This document shows, piece after piece, positions 51,379 through 60,763 of a stretch of DNA of 64,000 nt. The notes beneath the pieces are model-generated. The model saw nothing but the letters and a program-made list of their open reading frames with translations. It was not told where the DNA came from and ran no database searches. The DNA is taken from the NCBI GenBank assembly GCA_965652395.1, contig CBFGUW010000019.1:29254-93253 (forward strand). Direction: 5' to 3'. The stretch is from Saccharospirillum sp965652395 (GTDB taxonomy: Bacteria; Pseudomonadota; Gammaproteobacteria; Pseudomonadales; Natronospirillaceae). Within the stretch, counting starts at the first letter, position 1. Each line of letters begins with the position of its first letter. A program made the position numbers and the translations under genes.

Positions 51379-52209
51379 TCAATTGCCCTCGTGTTTTTGT
51401 TTAAACAAACGGTCCAGCAAAATAGCTAGCAGAACGATGGCCAACCCGGCTTCGAAACCTCGCGCGATATCGACCGTATTCAAGGCACGCACCACCGGTT
51501 TACCCAAGCCATCAGCCCCCACCAGGGCGGATATCACCACCATGGAAAGAGACAACATGATGCACTGAGTAATACCCGCAGCAATACTGGAGGCCGCTGC
51601 GGGAATTTCGATGCGCCACAACAGCTGTTGCTTGGAACAACCAAAGGAGTGCCCCGCTTCAACCAATTCCTTTGGTACCTGGGAAATACCCAGATAGGTC
51701 AAACGAATGGGCGCGGCAATGGCAAAAACCATGGTTGCGATCAAGCCCGGCACCACACCCAGGCCAAAGAGCGTGAGCGTCGGAATGAGGTAAACAAAGG
51801 GCGGCACGGTTTGCATCAGGTCCAGGACCGGACGGATAGTGGTAAACAACCAAGGCCTATGCGCAGATAAAATACCAATGGGCACGCCGATCAGCACGCA
51901 CAACCCCGTGGCATATACCACCATGACCAGGGTTTGTAGAGTGTCTTCCCAATACCCCAGGTTCCAGATCAGCAACAAAGACACCAGACCGAAGACGGTC
52001 AAGGGTATATTGCGCCGGAACCACAGAATCAACCCGCTTGCCAGCAGGATGAACACCCAGGTCGGGAACCATAGTAGAGCGTCAGTGGTGCTTTCGATAA
52101 GCCATTCAAGTGCAACGGAAATACCGTCGAACAGCCAGTCGCCCGCATCCACCAGCCAATCGAAGAAGTTTTCAATCGACCTGCCTAAAGGGATTTTATA
52201 ATTTTGCAT
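51379..52209 (-). CDS. choW: Choline/betaine ABC transporter permease
   Basis: This 276-residue permease has about six hydrophobic helices. The EAA-like coupling loop near PKELVEAGHSFGCSKQQLLWRIEIPAA and the segment QTVPPFVYLIPTLTLFGLGVVPG are typical of ProW/ChoW. It lies 24 bases after choX and abuts choV. Confidence 0.93.
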   Translation of the reverse strand: MQNYKIPLGRSIENFFDWLVDAGDWLFDGISVALEWLIESTTDALLWFPTWVFILLASGLILWFRRNIPLTVFGLVSLLLIWNLGYWEDTLQTLVMVVYATGLCVLIGVPIGILSAHRPWLFTTIRPVLDLMQTVPPFVYLIPTLTLFGLGVVPGLIATMVFAIAAPIRLTYLGISQVPKELVEAGHSFGCSKQQLLWRIEIPAAASSIAAGITQCIMLSLSMVVISALVGADGLGKPVVRALNTVDIARGFEAGLAIVLLAILLDRLFKQKHEGN

Positions 52210-52233
52210 AGGAGTCGGAGTCTCGTTTTTTTA

Positions 52234-53160
52234 CTACTGCAATGCCGCTTGGGCCTGGTCCAAAGCCGGTTCCCCTTCTAGGGTGGTTACACCCCTGAGC
52301 CAGGGTTCCAATACTTCGGGGTTGTTTTCCAGCCAGGCTTGAGCGGCGGCCTTGGGTTGTTGACCTTCATCGAGAATCTTCGCCATGATCTCGTTCTCCA
52401 TGGCGAGGGTGAACTCGATGTTGTTCAATAGTCGGCCGACGTTGGGGCATTCGGTGGCATAGTCTTTTCTGACATTGGTGTACACCGTTGCGCCGCCGTA
52501 ATTGGGACCAAAATAGTCGTCACCACCCGACAGGTAAGCCAGGTCAAAATTGGCGTTCATCGGGTGTGGTTCCCAGCCGAGAAAAACAATCCAGTCGTCA
52601 CCGCGTGTGGCACGACGAACCTGAGACAGCATGCCGGCTTCTGAGGAATCGACCACTTCGAAGTCACCCAGGCCAAAGGCGTCTTTATCAATCATCGACT
52701 GGATAAGACGGTTGCCATCGTTACCGGGTTCGATGCCGTATATTTCGTTCTCGAATTGGTCGGCATGCTTGGCAATATCCGCAAAACTGGTCACGCCAGC
52801 GTCGTAAACATACTGAGGGACCGCCAGGGTGTACTTGGCCCCTTCCAGATTCTTGCCAAGGATGTCGATGGTGCCGACTTCACGATAAGGCGCAATATCG
52901 GCTTCCATGGTGGGCATCCAGTTCCCCAGGAAGACGTCGATGTCACCGTTTTCGAGGGATTTATAAGTCACCGGCACGGACAGCAACTGGCTTTTTGTCT
53001 CGTAGCCCAGGCTTTCCAGAATCACGGAAGTCAAGGCTGTTGTAGCGGTGATATCGGTCCAGCCAACATCGGCGAAACGCACGGTATCGCATTCGTTGGC
53101 CTGAGCCATAACAGTGGTTCCTGCCAGTGCGGTTGCGGTGATGAGTGTCTTGAGTTTCAT
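52234..53160 (-). CDS. choX: Choline ABC transporter substrate-binding protein
   Basis: This 308-residue periplasmic protein has a signal peptide (MKLKTLITATALAGTTVMA, cleavage after AQA). The mature part has DVGWTDITAT, NGDIDVFLGNWMPT, a middle SSEAGMLSQVRRATR, FLGWEPHPMN and YLSGGDDYFGPNYG. The Trp/Tyr residues fit the choline cage of ChoX. Its place directly after betA supports choline over other substrates. Confidence 0.92.
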   Translation of the reverse strand: MKLKTLITATALAGTTVMAQANECDTVRFADVGWTDITATTALTSVILESLGYETKSQLLSVPVTYKSLENGDIDVFLGNWMPTMEADIAPYREVGTIDILGKNLEGAKYTLAVPQYVYDAGVTSFADIAKHADQFENEIYGIEPGNDGNRLIQSMIDKDAFGLGDFEVVDSSEAGMLSQVRRATRGDDWIVFLGWEPHPMNANFDLAYLSGGDDYFGPNYGGATVYTNVRKDYATECPNVGRLLNNIEFTLAMENEIMAKILDEGQQPKAAAQAWLENNPEVLEPWLRGVTTLEGEPALDQAQAALQ

Positions 53161-53204
53161 GGTGTTACTTCCTCTTTTATCGTTATCGGAATTGACGGGG
53201 TCTC

Positions 53205-53236
53205 GCGGGCCAGGGCACAGGCAGCTCTGGCCCCGC
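53205..53236 (-). other. Hairpin between betA and choX
   Basis: GCGGGCCAG (53205-53213) can pair with CTGGCCCCGC (53227-53236) with one bulge. There is no U-tract. It may adjust mRNA levels between the oxidation and transport parts of the operon, or be incidental. Confidence 0.4.
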
Positions 53237-53295
53237 TCTATTCTTCACCTCGTTTTTGGCAAAGTCTGGTTTTAGTGGACAGCTATAAAAGTCCA

Positions 53296-54966
53296 CTATC
53301 GTTGTTGTGTATCCCAATTCGGATGCACCCAGACAGGTGCTTTGGATTTGGGCAGGAGTACACGGCCACGGATATGGTCCGCGCATTTTTCGGCAATCAT
53401 GATGGTCGGTGCATTCAAGTTACCACTGACCACACTTGGCATGATGGAGGCATCCACCACACGTAAATTATTGACGCCATATACCCGGGCTTCGGAATCG
53501 ACCACGGCCATGGGGTCGTCTTTCGCACCCATTTTGCAAGTGCAGGACGGATGGTAGGCGCTATCGGAATATTGGCGAACAAACGCATCGATCTCGTCGT
53601 CCGTCTGCACCTCCGGTCCTGGGCGAAGCTCTTCGCCCCGGAAAGGAGTAAAAGCATCCTGTGCAAGTATTTCTCGCGTGAGTTTGACGCACTGGCGCAT
53701 TTCCCAACGGTCCCGTTCGGTACTCAGCAGATTGGGTTGAATAATGGGGTGCTCGTTCGGGTCTGCGGAACGCAGCTTTAAGTAACCACGACTGGTTTGA
53801 CGCATGGGGCCGACATGGCACTGATAGGCGTGTAATTGCGGATCGGTACGTCCATGATCGATAACCTGGGACGGCAAAAAATGGAACTGGATGTCAGGGT
53901 GCTTTACTCCGGCTTCACTGCGAATAAAACCACCGGCTTCCAGGTGAGCGGTCCGGCAGGCACCTTTATCGTGGTTCAGGAACCAAGTGACGCCAGCCAC
54001 GGTTTTGTGCGGTTGCCGGGTGTATTTGTAGAGCGTGATCGGCTGTTTGCATTTTACCTGCACATAAAGTTCGAGATGGTCCTGCAGGTTTTGACCGACA
54101 CCGGGCAGATGAACGACCGGTTTGATGCCGTGCTCGGCGAGGTGTTGTTCATCGCCAATACCGGAGAGCATCAACAATTGCGGTGAGTTGATGGCGCCAC
54201 CGCTGAGAATGACTTCTTTGCGGGCACGAACGCGAACGGTGCGCTTATTTTGAATGTATTCCACGCCTACGGCGGTAGTGCCTTCGAACAGGATGCGCTG
54301 CACCATGGCGCCGGTTTCGGCGGTGAGATTGTCTCGTTGCAAAACGGGACGCAGGTAGGCTTGCGCGGTATTCCAGCGCTTGCCTTGTTTGATGGTCATG
54401 TCCATGACGCCGAGGCCTTCCTGCTGGTAGCCATTCATGTCTTCAGTGAAGGGGTAGCCGGCCTGTTGTCCTGCTTGAATGAAGGCGTTAAAGAGGGGGT
54501 TGGCTTCGTCGCCGGTGTGCACATTGAGTGGCCCTTCGCCACCACGGTAATCATCCGCGCCTTTTTCACGGCTTTCCGCTTTACGGAAATAGGGCAAAAT
54601 GTCGGCGTAAGACCAACCTTGAGCGCCTTCTTCCTGCCAACGATCATAGTCGAATGCATGGCCGCGAATGTAGACCATGGCGTTAAGGGAGGAGCCGCCC
54701 CCCCAAACTTTTCCGCGTGGCCAGTAGAGGCGGCGGTTGTTCATATATTCCTGGGGTTCGGTGTGGTAATACCAGTTGTACTTTTCGTCGGCCAGGTTGA
54801 ACGTGAGGGCGGCAGGCATGTGAATTTTCCAAGTATCGTCTTTCCGCCCGGCTTCAAGCACCAGCACCTGTGAGCCACTGTCTTCCGACAATCGGTTGGC
54901 CAATACACAACCGGCGGAGCCAGTCCCCACAATGATGTAATCAAACTCTTTTTCAAACGCTGTCAT
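53296..54966 (-). CDS. betA: Choline dehydrogenase
   Basis: This 556-residue GMC flavoprotein oxidises choline to betaine aldehyde at the membrane. The FAD motif is IIVGTGSAGCVLANRLSED (residues 11-29). WPRGKVWGGGSSLNAMVYIRG, the second GMC signature GGAINSPQLLMLSGIG and the catalytic His in YHPSCTCKMG follow. ATG 54966 is preferred; an in-frame start at 54981 is possible. Middle gene of betIBA. Confidence 0.95.
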   Translation of the reverse strand: MTAFEKEFDYIIVGTGSAGCVLANRLSEDSGSQVLVLEAGRKDDTWKIHMPAALTFNLADEKYNWYYHTEPQEYMNNRRLYWPRGKVWGGGSSLNAMVYIRGHAFDYDRWQEEGAQGWSYADILPYFRKAESREKGADDYRGGEGPLNVHTGDEANPLFNAFIQAGQQAGYPFTEDMNGYQQEGLGVMDMTIKQGKRWNTAQAYLRPVLQRDNLTAETGAMVQRILFEGTTAVGVEYIQNKRTVRVRARKEVILSGGAINSPQLLMLSGIGDEQHLAEHGIKPVVHLPGVGQNLQDHLELYVQVKCKQPITLYKYTRQPHKTVAGVTWFLNHDKGACRTAHLEAGGFIRSEAGVKHPDIQFHFLPSQVIDHGRTDPQLHAYQCHVGPMRQTSRGYLKLRSADPNEHPIIQPNLLSTERDRWEMRQCVKLTREILAQDAFTPFRGEELRPGPEVQTDDEIDAFVRQYSDSAYHPSCTCKMGAKDDPMAVVDSEARVYGVNNLRVVDASIMPSVVSGNLNAPTIMIAEKCADHIRGRVLLPKSKAPVWVHPNWDTQQR

Positions 54967-55088
54967 GGCTTTTACCACCACTCGGTCAGTCAGGTTTCAT
55001 TTTCGTAATAGTCCGTACCTGGGTCCGCCCCGGCTCCCCGGGGCTCATATCCAAGGCTTATCGCTTTGGCCGGTCTCATTCCGGTTTT

Positions 55089-56552
55089 TTAAAACGGCGC
55101 CTCTACCGGCTTCATTCCCACATAAACCGATTTAATTTGTGTGTATTGCTGCAAGGTCGCCATGCCGTTCTCACGACCGATGCCACTTTGCTTATAACCA
55201 CCGACCGGCATTTCAGCAGGCGATTCACCATAGGTATTGAGCCAGCAAATACCCGCTTGCAGTTTGGAGATAACACGATGGGCGCGTTGAATGTCCTTAG
55301 TGAATACCGAAGCTGCAAGTCCGTAATGGGTGTCATTGGCGCGGCGAATGACTTCGTCTTCGTCACTGAAGCGAAGGACAGACATGACCGGCCCGAAAAT
55401 CTCGTCTCGAACCTGCGGCATGTCGTCGGTGCAATCGGCGAAAACTGTGGGCTGCACGAAGCTGCCGTTTTCGCAACCTTCGGGTTGCACGGCGCTGCCA
55501 CCTGTAATCAATCGGGCACCGCTGGCTTTGCCAGCTTCGATGGCGCTCATCACCTTGGCAAGATGGTCCTTGGAGATCAGTGCACCAACGTTGGTTTCAG
55601 GGTTCATCGGGTTGCCGATAATCGCGCCGGATTCGGTTCTGGCTTTCACCTGTTCCAGGAAGGCGTCGTATAGATCGTCATGAACAAAAACGCGGGTGGC
55701 ATGGGTACAGACCTCCCCCTGGGTGTAGAAGTTGGCGAGCAACGCGCCACTGACGGCGTTTTCGAGATCGCTGTCTTCAAAAATGATCATCGGTGATTTG
55801 CCACCAAGTTCCATGGTGACTTCTTTTAGATTGGAGGCCGAGGCTGCCATGACTTTTTTGCCGGTACCCACTTCCCCAGTGAAGGAGACTTTGGCGATGT
55901 CCGGATGACCGGTCAGTGCCTGGCCGACGCGATAATCGCCCTGGACGACGTTGAACACACCAGCGGGCACACCGGCTTCGATGAATATTTCCGCCAGTTT
56001 GGCGGCGCCCATGGGTGTTTCTTCGGAAGGCTTGAACACCATGGCGTTGCCACAAGCAAGCGCAGGGGCGGATTTCCAGCAAGCAATTTGAAGCGGGTAG
56101 TTCCAGGCACCTATACCGGCGCATACGCCGAGAGGTTCGCGGCGGGTGTAGTAGAAATCGCCGCCGAGGTCCTGTTGGGTGCCTTCGATGGCGGCGGCGA
56201 GGCCGGAATAATATTCGATGGCGTCCGCGCCGGTGACTACGTCCACAATGCTGGCTTCCTGCCAGGGTTTACCGGTGTCCAGAACTTCCACTTTCGCCAG
56301 TTCGTCATTGCGTGCACGCAGTAATTCAACGGCGCGACGCAGAATTCGGCTGCGTTCCATACCGGTCATGGCAGACCATTGTGCGAACCCTTCGGCAGCA
56401 CTTTCCACGGCCTGCTGGACGAGGCTGTCATCGGCCTGCTCGACGAGATAGAGAGTTTCACCCGTGGCGGGGTTGATGGCGGGAAAGGTTTCGCCATTGC
56501 TGTTGCCGAGATAACGGCCATGTATAAAAGACTGCAATAAAGGGAGCGTCAT
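55089..56552 (-). CDS. betB: Betaine aldehyde dehydrogenase
   Basis: This 487-residue NAD(P)-dependent enzyme makes glycine betaine. Catalytic Glu is in VTMELGGKSP and catalytic Cys in QGEVCTHATRVFV (the usual CTNGTRVF is varied to CTHATRVF). The NAD loop SFTGEVGTGKKV is present. It lies 16 bases after betI and 122 bases before betA. Confidence 0.95.
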   Translation of the reverse strand: MTLPLLQSFIHGRYLGNSNGETFPAINPATGETLYLVEQADDSLVQQAVESAAEGFAQWSAMTGMERSRILRRAVELLRARNDELAKVEVLDTGKPWQEASIVDVVTGADAIEYYSGLAAAIEGTQQDLGGDFYYTRREPLGVCAGIGAWNYPLQIACWKSAPALACGNAMVFKPSEETPMGAAKLAEIFIEAGVPAGVFNVVQGDYRVGQALTGHPDIAKVSFTGEVGTGKKVMAASASNLKEVTMELGGKSPMIIFEDSDLENAVSGALLANFYTQGEVCTHATRVFVHDDLYDAFLEQVKARTESGAIIGNPMNPETNVGALISKDHLAKVMSAIEAGKASGARLITGGSAVQPEGCENGSFVQPTVFADCTDDMPQVRDEIFGPVMSVLRFSDEDEVIRRANDTHYGLAASVFTKDIQRAHRVISKLQAGICWLNTYGESPAEMPVGGYKQSGIGRENGMATLQQYTQIKSVYVGMKPVEAPF

Positions 56553-56568
56553 TCCAGCGTTCTCCAGG

Positions 56569-57147
56569 TTAACCGGCTTGGATCAGTAGGTCGGCATGGG
56601 CGCGACACAGATCGATGCATTGTTGAGCGTTGATGCCTTCCGCCGAGAGTGCGCCTCTCAACCAAAGGCCGTCGATCAAAGCCGCGAGGGAAGCCGCGGC
56701 TGTATCGGGATCTTTCAATTCCAACGCTTTGAAGCTGTACTTCAGGTTGGAGTGCAAGCGCATTTTGTTGATGCGTTGCAGGCGTTCGAACGCGGGTTCA
56801 TGCATGGCCCCGCTCCAAAATGCCAACCAGGTTTTAGCGGCCAATGGGTTGGTTTGGGTTTTGGAAAAGTTGGTTTCGATCACCGCAAGAATGCGCTCTC
56901 TCGGTGTGGCGCTGCTGTCCAGCCGTTCCAACAGTTCTTCTTTCAATTGATGCAGCAATTCGCGCATGGTGGCCTCAAGCAGGCCCATTTTGTTGCCAAA
57001 GTAATGAGCAATGATGCCAGCGGATACACCCGCCCGACGGGCGATGATCTGCACGGTGGTGGCACCGAACCCGAGCTCGCCAATGCAGGCCTGTGTGGCT
57101 TCGATAAGCTGTTGACGCCGAATGGGCTCCATACCGACTTTGGGCAT
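56569..57147 (-). CDS. betI: TetR family choline-responsive repressor BetI
   Basis: This 192-residue regulator has the MPKVGMEPIRRQQLIEAT start typical of BetI, the HTH GATTVQIIARRAGVSAG, then IIAHYFGNKMGLLEATMREL. It represses bet genes and lets go when choline is present. ATG 57147 is chosen by this conserved start. The operator at 57168 lies just upstream. First gene of the operon. Confidence 0.95.
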   Translation of the reverse strand: MPKVGMEPIRRQQLIEATQACIGELGFGATTVQIIARRAGVSAGIIAHYFGNKMGLLEATMRELLHQLKEELLERLDSSATPRERILAVIETNFSKTQTNPLAAKTWLAFWSGAMHEPAFERLQRINKMRLHSNLKYSFKALELKDPDTAAASLAALIDGLWLRGALSAEGINAQQCIDLCRAHADLLIQAG

Positions 57148-57164
57148 TAAGGTGATTCCTGTTT

Positions 57165-57184
57165 TTGATTGACCGTTCAATTAA
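57165..57184. promoter_or_regulatory. BetI operator
   Basis: ATTGA-CCGT-TCAAT (57168-57181) within a longer dyad matches the known BetI box ATTGA-N4-TCAAT. It lies 21 bases before the betI start, so it should control the whole betIBA-choXWV operon. Confidence 0.85.
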
Positions 57185-57433
57185 AAACCACAGTAATGGA
57201 TTGATTTCTAAAGTTCAAGAGGCGCCACAGGCCCAAAAACGACGCTCGAAGTCGCTTTTAGTCGCACTGTAGAGCGGTTACAGCATTTTCAGCCTCAACC
57301 ATTATTCCATAGTGGTCTAAGCATTAGAGGGCCTGTAAGTACCTGAAAAACCAGGAATTGCACAAATCTTCCAGACAGGAAGGCTCTATTCCGCTTCACT
57401 GGTATACTGCCAACACCAACGCTTAGAGCCGCC

Positions 57434-58279
57434 ATGCAAGAGATGTCCACTCGGAACTGGATTGATTTGAACCGCGACCGGGAGACCGGTATCGAGTCCC
57501 TGAGGGCGCACTTTCAAGGGCACGCCTACGACCCTCACTGGCACGACAGTTACCTATTGGGTTACACCGAACAGGGCGTCCAGCAATTTCACTGCCGACG
57601 CCAGGTTCAACGGTCCGTACCGGGGCAGGCTTTTTTGTTGGAACCAGGGGAGATTCATGACGGTGAAGCGCCTGAGCATCAGGGCTTCACCTATCGCATT
57701 CTGTACCTTCCGCAGGATTGGCTACACAGCCAGCTGGCAGGGCTCTTCGATGGAATGCCGGATCATTTCGAGCTGCGCGTGGCCTCTACTCTGTCAGGCG
57801 ACCAAAAGTTGGTTGGCGGTATAGCGGCGGCGTTTCTGGCCCTTCACCATCAGGAACCCCGCATCGTGAAAGATGCCTGTCTGGATCAGATGCTGAGCCA
57901 GGCAACCGCTCATTTAAGCTGGCGCAAGAAATTGATCGAAGAGGTGCATTTACCGGCACTGGCCCGAAAGGGAAAAGACTTTCTCCATGCCCATGTGCAT
58001 GAGGACATTGGTTTGAAGGACATGGCCGAGGCATTGGAAACAGACCGTTTTCGCCTGAGCCGTTCATTCAAAACGGCCTATGGCATTGCTCCACATGCCT
58101 ACCTGATCCAGCTACGCATCGTCAAAGCCCGGCAATTGCTGGCGTTGGGTTGGAAACCGGCGGAAGTCGCCAATGAATTGTGTTTCGCAGATCAAAGCCA
58201 TCTCGGCCGCTGGTTCAAGCGAGCCTACAGACTGACCCCGGCGGACTACCAAAAACGCTGCACAAGCCTTCCAGACTGA
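57434..58279 (+). CDS. AraC family transcriptional regulator with cupin N-domain
   Basis: This 281-residue protein has an N-terminal cupin-like sensing half (HAYDPHWHDSYLLGYTEQG, FLLEPGEIHDGEAP). The C-terminal double HTH (IGLKDMAEALETDRFRLSRSF, ELCFADQSHLGRWFKRAY) follows. This type often controls an adjacent LysE-family exporter, here 50 bases downstream on the same strand. Effector unknown. The start may be 57434 or the ATG three codons later. Confidence 0.87.
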   Translation: MQEMSTRNWIDLNRDRETGIESLRAHFQGHAYDPHWHDSYLLGYTEQGVQQFHCRRQVQRSVPGQAFLLEPGEIHDGEAPEHQGFTYRILYLPQDWLHSQLAGLFDGMPDHFELRVASTLSGDQKLVGGIAAAFLALHHQEPRIVKDACLDQMLSQATAHLSWRKKLIEEVHLPALARKGKDFLHAHVHEDIGLKDMAEALETDRFRLSRSFKTAYGIAPHAYLIQLRIVKARQLLALGWKPAEVANELCFADQSHLGRWFKRAYRLTPADYQKRCTSLPD

Positions 58280-58328
58280 CAGCGGACAACAACGAATACT
58301 GGTGAAATCTTTCGCTGAGGTTTTACCA

Positions 58329-58931
58329 ATGTCCAGTTTGTTTTTGCAGTTTTCCATTTTTGCAACCGTCGCGTCTATTACCCCAGGGCCCACCAATCTA
58401 TTAGCGTTGGCAAGCGGCCAACGCTTCGGTTGGCGCCCCACCCTGCCCTTCGCCATTGGCGCTTCGTTTGGAGCTTCCACCATTTTGTTGTTGACCGGTT
58501 TGGGGTTGGCTTCCTGGTTAGTTGGTAATCCCTTTTTGAGGAATACCATGGCCTGGGCAGGAACACTTTGGCTCAGTTATCTGGCGATTAAACTATTCCG
58601 AGCAGTTCCGGGGAATTTAACTACACAACAGCACCAACTCCATCGCCCCGGCTGGCTGAGCGGTGCCGGTCTTCAATGGGTAAACCCGAAAACCTGGTTA
58701 ATGGCGATCACCGTCAGCAGCCTGTTTCCAGCGGCGGAAAACCCTATTGGCTGGCATTATCCGTTACTCGCGATCGTGTTTTTCTTAATTACCAATCCAT
58801 GCATTGCGCTATGGGCTTGGGTGGGCCAAGGGACCGGACGATGGTTGCACACACCAAGTCAAATCGGTTGGCTCAACAAAGCATTAGCGGTTTTATTACT
58901 GGGTTCGGTTTGGGTAGCGCTATTGAGTTGA
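58329..58931 (+). CDS. LysE/RhtB family exporter
   Basis: This 200-residue membrane protein has six hydrophobic segments. The signature SITPGPTNLLALASGQRFG (residues 16-34), GLQWVNPKTWLMAI in the middle and a C-terminal hydrophobic helix fit the family. ATG 58329 has GAGG before it; a GTG at 58302 is less likely. It is probably activated by the AraC-type protein encoded upstream. Its end overlaps the end of the convergent nucleotidyltransferase gene by 12 bases. Confidence 0.86.
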   Translation: MSSLFLQFSIFATVASITPGPTNLLALASGQRFGWRPTLPFAIGASFGASTILLLTGLGLASWLVGNPFLRNTMAWAGTLWLSYLAIKLFRAVPGNLTTQQHQLHRPGWLSGAGLQWVNPKTWLMAITVSSLFPAAENPIGWHYPLLAIVFFLITNPCIALWAWVGQGTGRWLHTPSQIGWLNKALAVLLLGSVWVALLS

Positions 58932-59501
58932 TATATCAGACACGACGCGTAATTTTGGCCAGAAGGTTAGCCAGTTTTTCCGCTTGATACGGTCGTTGAA
59001 AACACTGGGCTTGGGTCTTTTCGAGTTGAGTGTAATTTCTCCGGCCAACAGAGATTGGACACCAAATGGCGCTATTAGCTCAAGCCGATCGTCCGCGTTC
59101 AAACGCACGCCAATGGCCGTTTCCACTTCAACCCAATAACTCATTGCGTCGGCACTCGACGCATAGGGGTTGTCCTGGTTTCTCCGGTGCATACGGGCCT
59201 GGTTTTTCACCGACCAGGGACGGTCCGATAAATCCTTTAAGCAGGCTTCCAACGCCCTGTCTTTTGACTCGTTGGTATCGGCATTGTCGAAGTAAAGTAC
59301 GTCCAGGTCGTTCAAGGGTGTCGGTGTTTTAAAACCGTGCAAACGGTCCCACACGAGGTTACGGACGAAGCCTGCGGCAATACACCAATCTGGCAAGTCT
59401 AGATCGCGAACCGTTGCCAAGGCCGTCATCCTGTCGGAGTCCGCTCTTATCCATTCGATAATGTAGGCTGAGCCTTCATCCACCCTGACCACACGACTCA
59501 C
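58920..59501 (-). CDS. Nucleotidyltransferase family protein (NTP_transf_6 / COG3575 type)
   Basis: This 193-residue protein has AAGFVRNLVWDRLHGF and PLNDLDVLYFDNAD, the Gly-x-x-R-N and D-x-D type active-site segments of the minimal nucleotidyltransferase family. Partner and substrate are unknown. Its ATG overlaps the stop of the upstream glycosylase gene by four bases, so the two are coupled. Confidence 0.82.
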   Translation of the reverse strand: MSRVVRVDEGSAYIIEWIRADSDRMTALATVRDLDLPDWCIAAGFVRNLVWDRLHGFKTPTPLNDLDVLYFDNADTNESKDRALEACLKDLSDRPWSVKNQARMHRRNQDNPYASSADAMSYWVEVETAIGVRLNADDRLELIAPFGVQSLLAGEITLNSKRPKPSVFNDRIKRKNWLTFWPKLRVVSDISTQ

Positions 59502-60166
59502 CCGATAGACATGGCCATGACCATACTGATATGCGCGAGCGGTCTTCCTGATGATTCGCTCAGTTGGTTAAACACCTCCTGCACTTTATCCAAATCCCGT
59601 TTGCCCGTGGGCTTCTTGCTGACGATGCCTTCATTCACCAACACCTTCACGACATCGCCCGAGAGAACGAAGGTATCCTTACCCGCCATGCGCAATAGTC
59701 TGGACGCTCCATCACCGCCCAAATGGGCACCCTCTTTGGCGATTGTGCGCCACAATCCGACGATATCCGTGGTGGGCCAGTCGGCGATAAAACGCCCGAA
59801 GCAGCCGTGCTGACGGGAGCGCTCGCTGACCATCAGGGCATTGATGGGCACGGTTTTCATCTTTCCCCAATGACGAATCAGGCCCTCATTCTGCATCAGC
59901 TGCTCGAAGCGGGCATCGTCGATCAACTGACAGGCTCTTGGGTCGAACCCCCAGAAGGCTTCCTCGAACGCGGGCCAGCGGGCATCGATGACCGAGTGCT
60001 TCATTCCGGCCCGAAACACCCGGCGGGTGATCAGGCTGAGCCAAGCGGCATCCGAGGTCTCTATGAGCTGTTCCGCCGTTGCCACACTGGGTAACCGACT
60101 TTCTATTTCTTCAATCGAATGGTGTTTCTGGGCCGTATGCCAGAGGTTATCGAAACTGAGACTCAC
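59498..60166 (-). CDS. tag: DNA-3-methyladenine glycosylase I family protein
   Basis: This 222-residue base-excision repair enzyme shows SLITRRVFRAGMKHSVIDARWPAFEEAF and LIRHWGKMKTVPINA, the TagI helix-hairpin-helix region. The four zinc ligands of E. coli Tag are not all apparent, so this is the zinc-less group. It starts within the msrB end (four-base overlap) and is cotranscribed with it. Confidence 0.85.
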   Translation of the reverse strand: MSLSFDNLWHTAQKHHSIEEIESRLPSVATAEQLIETSDAAWLSLITRRVFRAGMKHSVIDARWPAFEEAFWGFDPRACQLIDDARFEQLMQNEGLIRHWGKMKTVPINALMVSERSRQHGCFGRFIADWPTTDIVGLWRTIAKEGAHLGGDGASRLLRMAGKDTFVLSGDVVKVLVNEGIVSKKPTGKRDLDKVQEVFNQLSESSGRPLAHISMVMAMSIG

Positions 60167-60567
60167 TGGTCGCTGTCCTTCTCCAGGTTCAGAGAAGCCG
60201 AGTTAATGCAGTAGCGCAGCCCTGTAGGTTGAGGGCCATCCGGGAACACATGGCCGAGATGGGCGTCACACTTCGCACACAACACCTCGACCCGTTTCAT
60301 GCCGTGGGAAAGATCCTCCCGCTCGACAATGGCGTTTTTGTCCAGCGCTTCGTAGAAGCTCGGCCAGCCACAACCGGCGTCGTATTTGGTATCCGACTCA
60401 AACAGTTTGGCACCGCAACAGATGCAGCGGTACACACCGGCATCGGTGGTATCCCAATAGGCACCAGTGAAAGGTCGCTCGGTACCGGCCTGACGGGCCA
60501 CTTGATATTGCTCTTCGGAGAGCTGCTCACGCCACTCCTGATCGGACTTGACGACTTTATCTGACAT
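60163..60567 (-). CDS. msrB: Peptide-methionine (R)-S-oxide reductase
   Basis: This 134-residue enzyme repairs methionine-R-sulfoxide. Catalytic Cys120 lies in GLRYCINSASL, zinc Cys48/51 and Cys97/100 in CICC and CAKC, and GCGWPSFYEAL and HLGHVFPDGP are intact. First gene of msrB-tag-nucleotidyltransferase, divergent from alaA. Confidence 0.95.
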   Translation of the reverse strand: MSDKVVKSDQEWREQLSEEQYQVARQAGTERPFTGAYWDTTDAGVYRCICCGAKLFESDTKYDAGCGWPSFYEALDKNAIVEREDLSHGMKRVEVLCAKCDAHLGHVFPDGPQPTGLRYCINSASLNLEKDSDQ

Positions 60568-60763
60568 CTGTGATTCCTCGCGATGATCGAAGACCGCTAT
60601 TGTTATCCTGCCAAAATGAACACTGTTGGGTGGAAAATCAAGGGGCCACCGAAACCACCCTATAGGAATTAATACCAGGCCCTTTTATACTCTTTCGTCA
60701 TGTTCAGAGGCGCCCCACCCTCTCATCTTCGTCCATTCGACACGGTCTTTAATCGGGAGTTCC

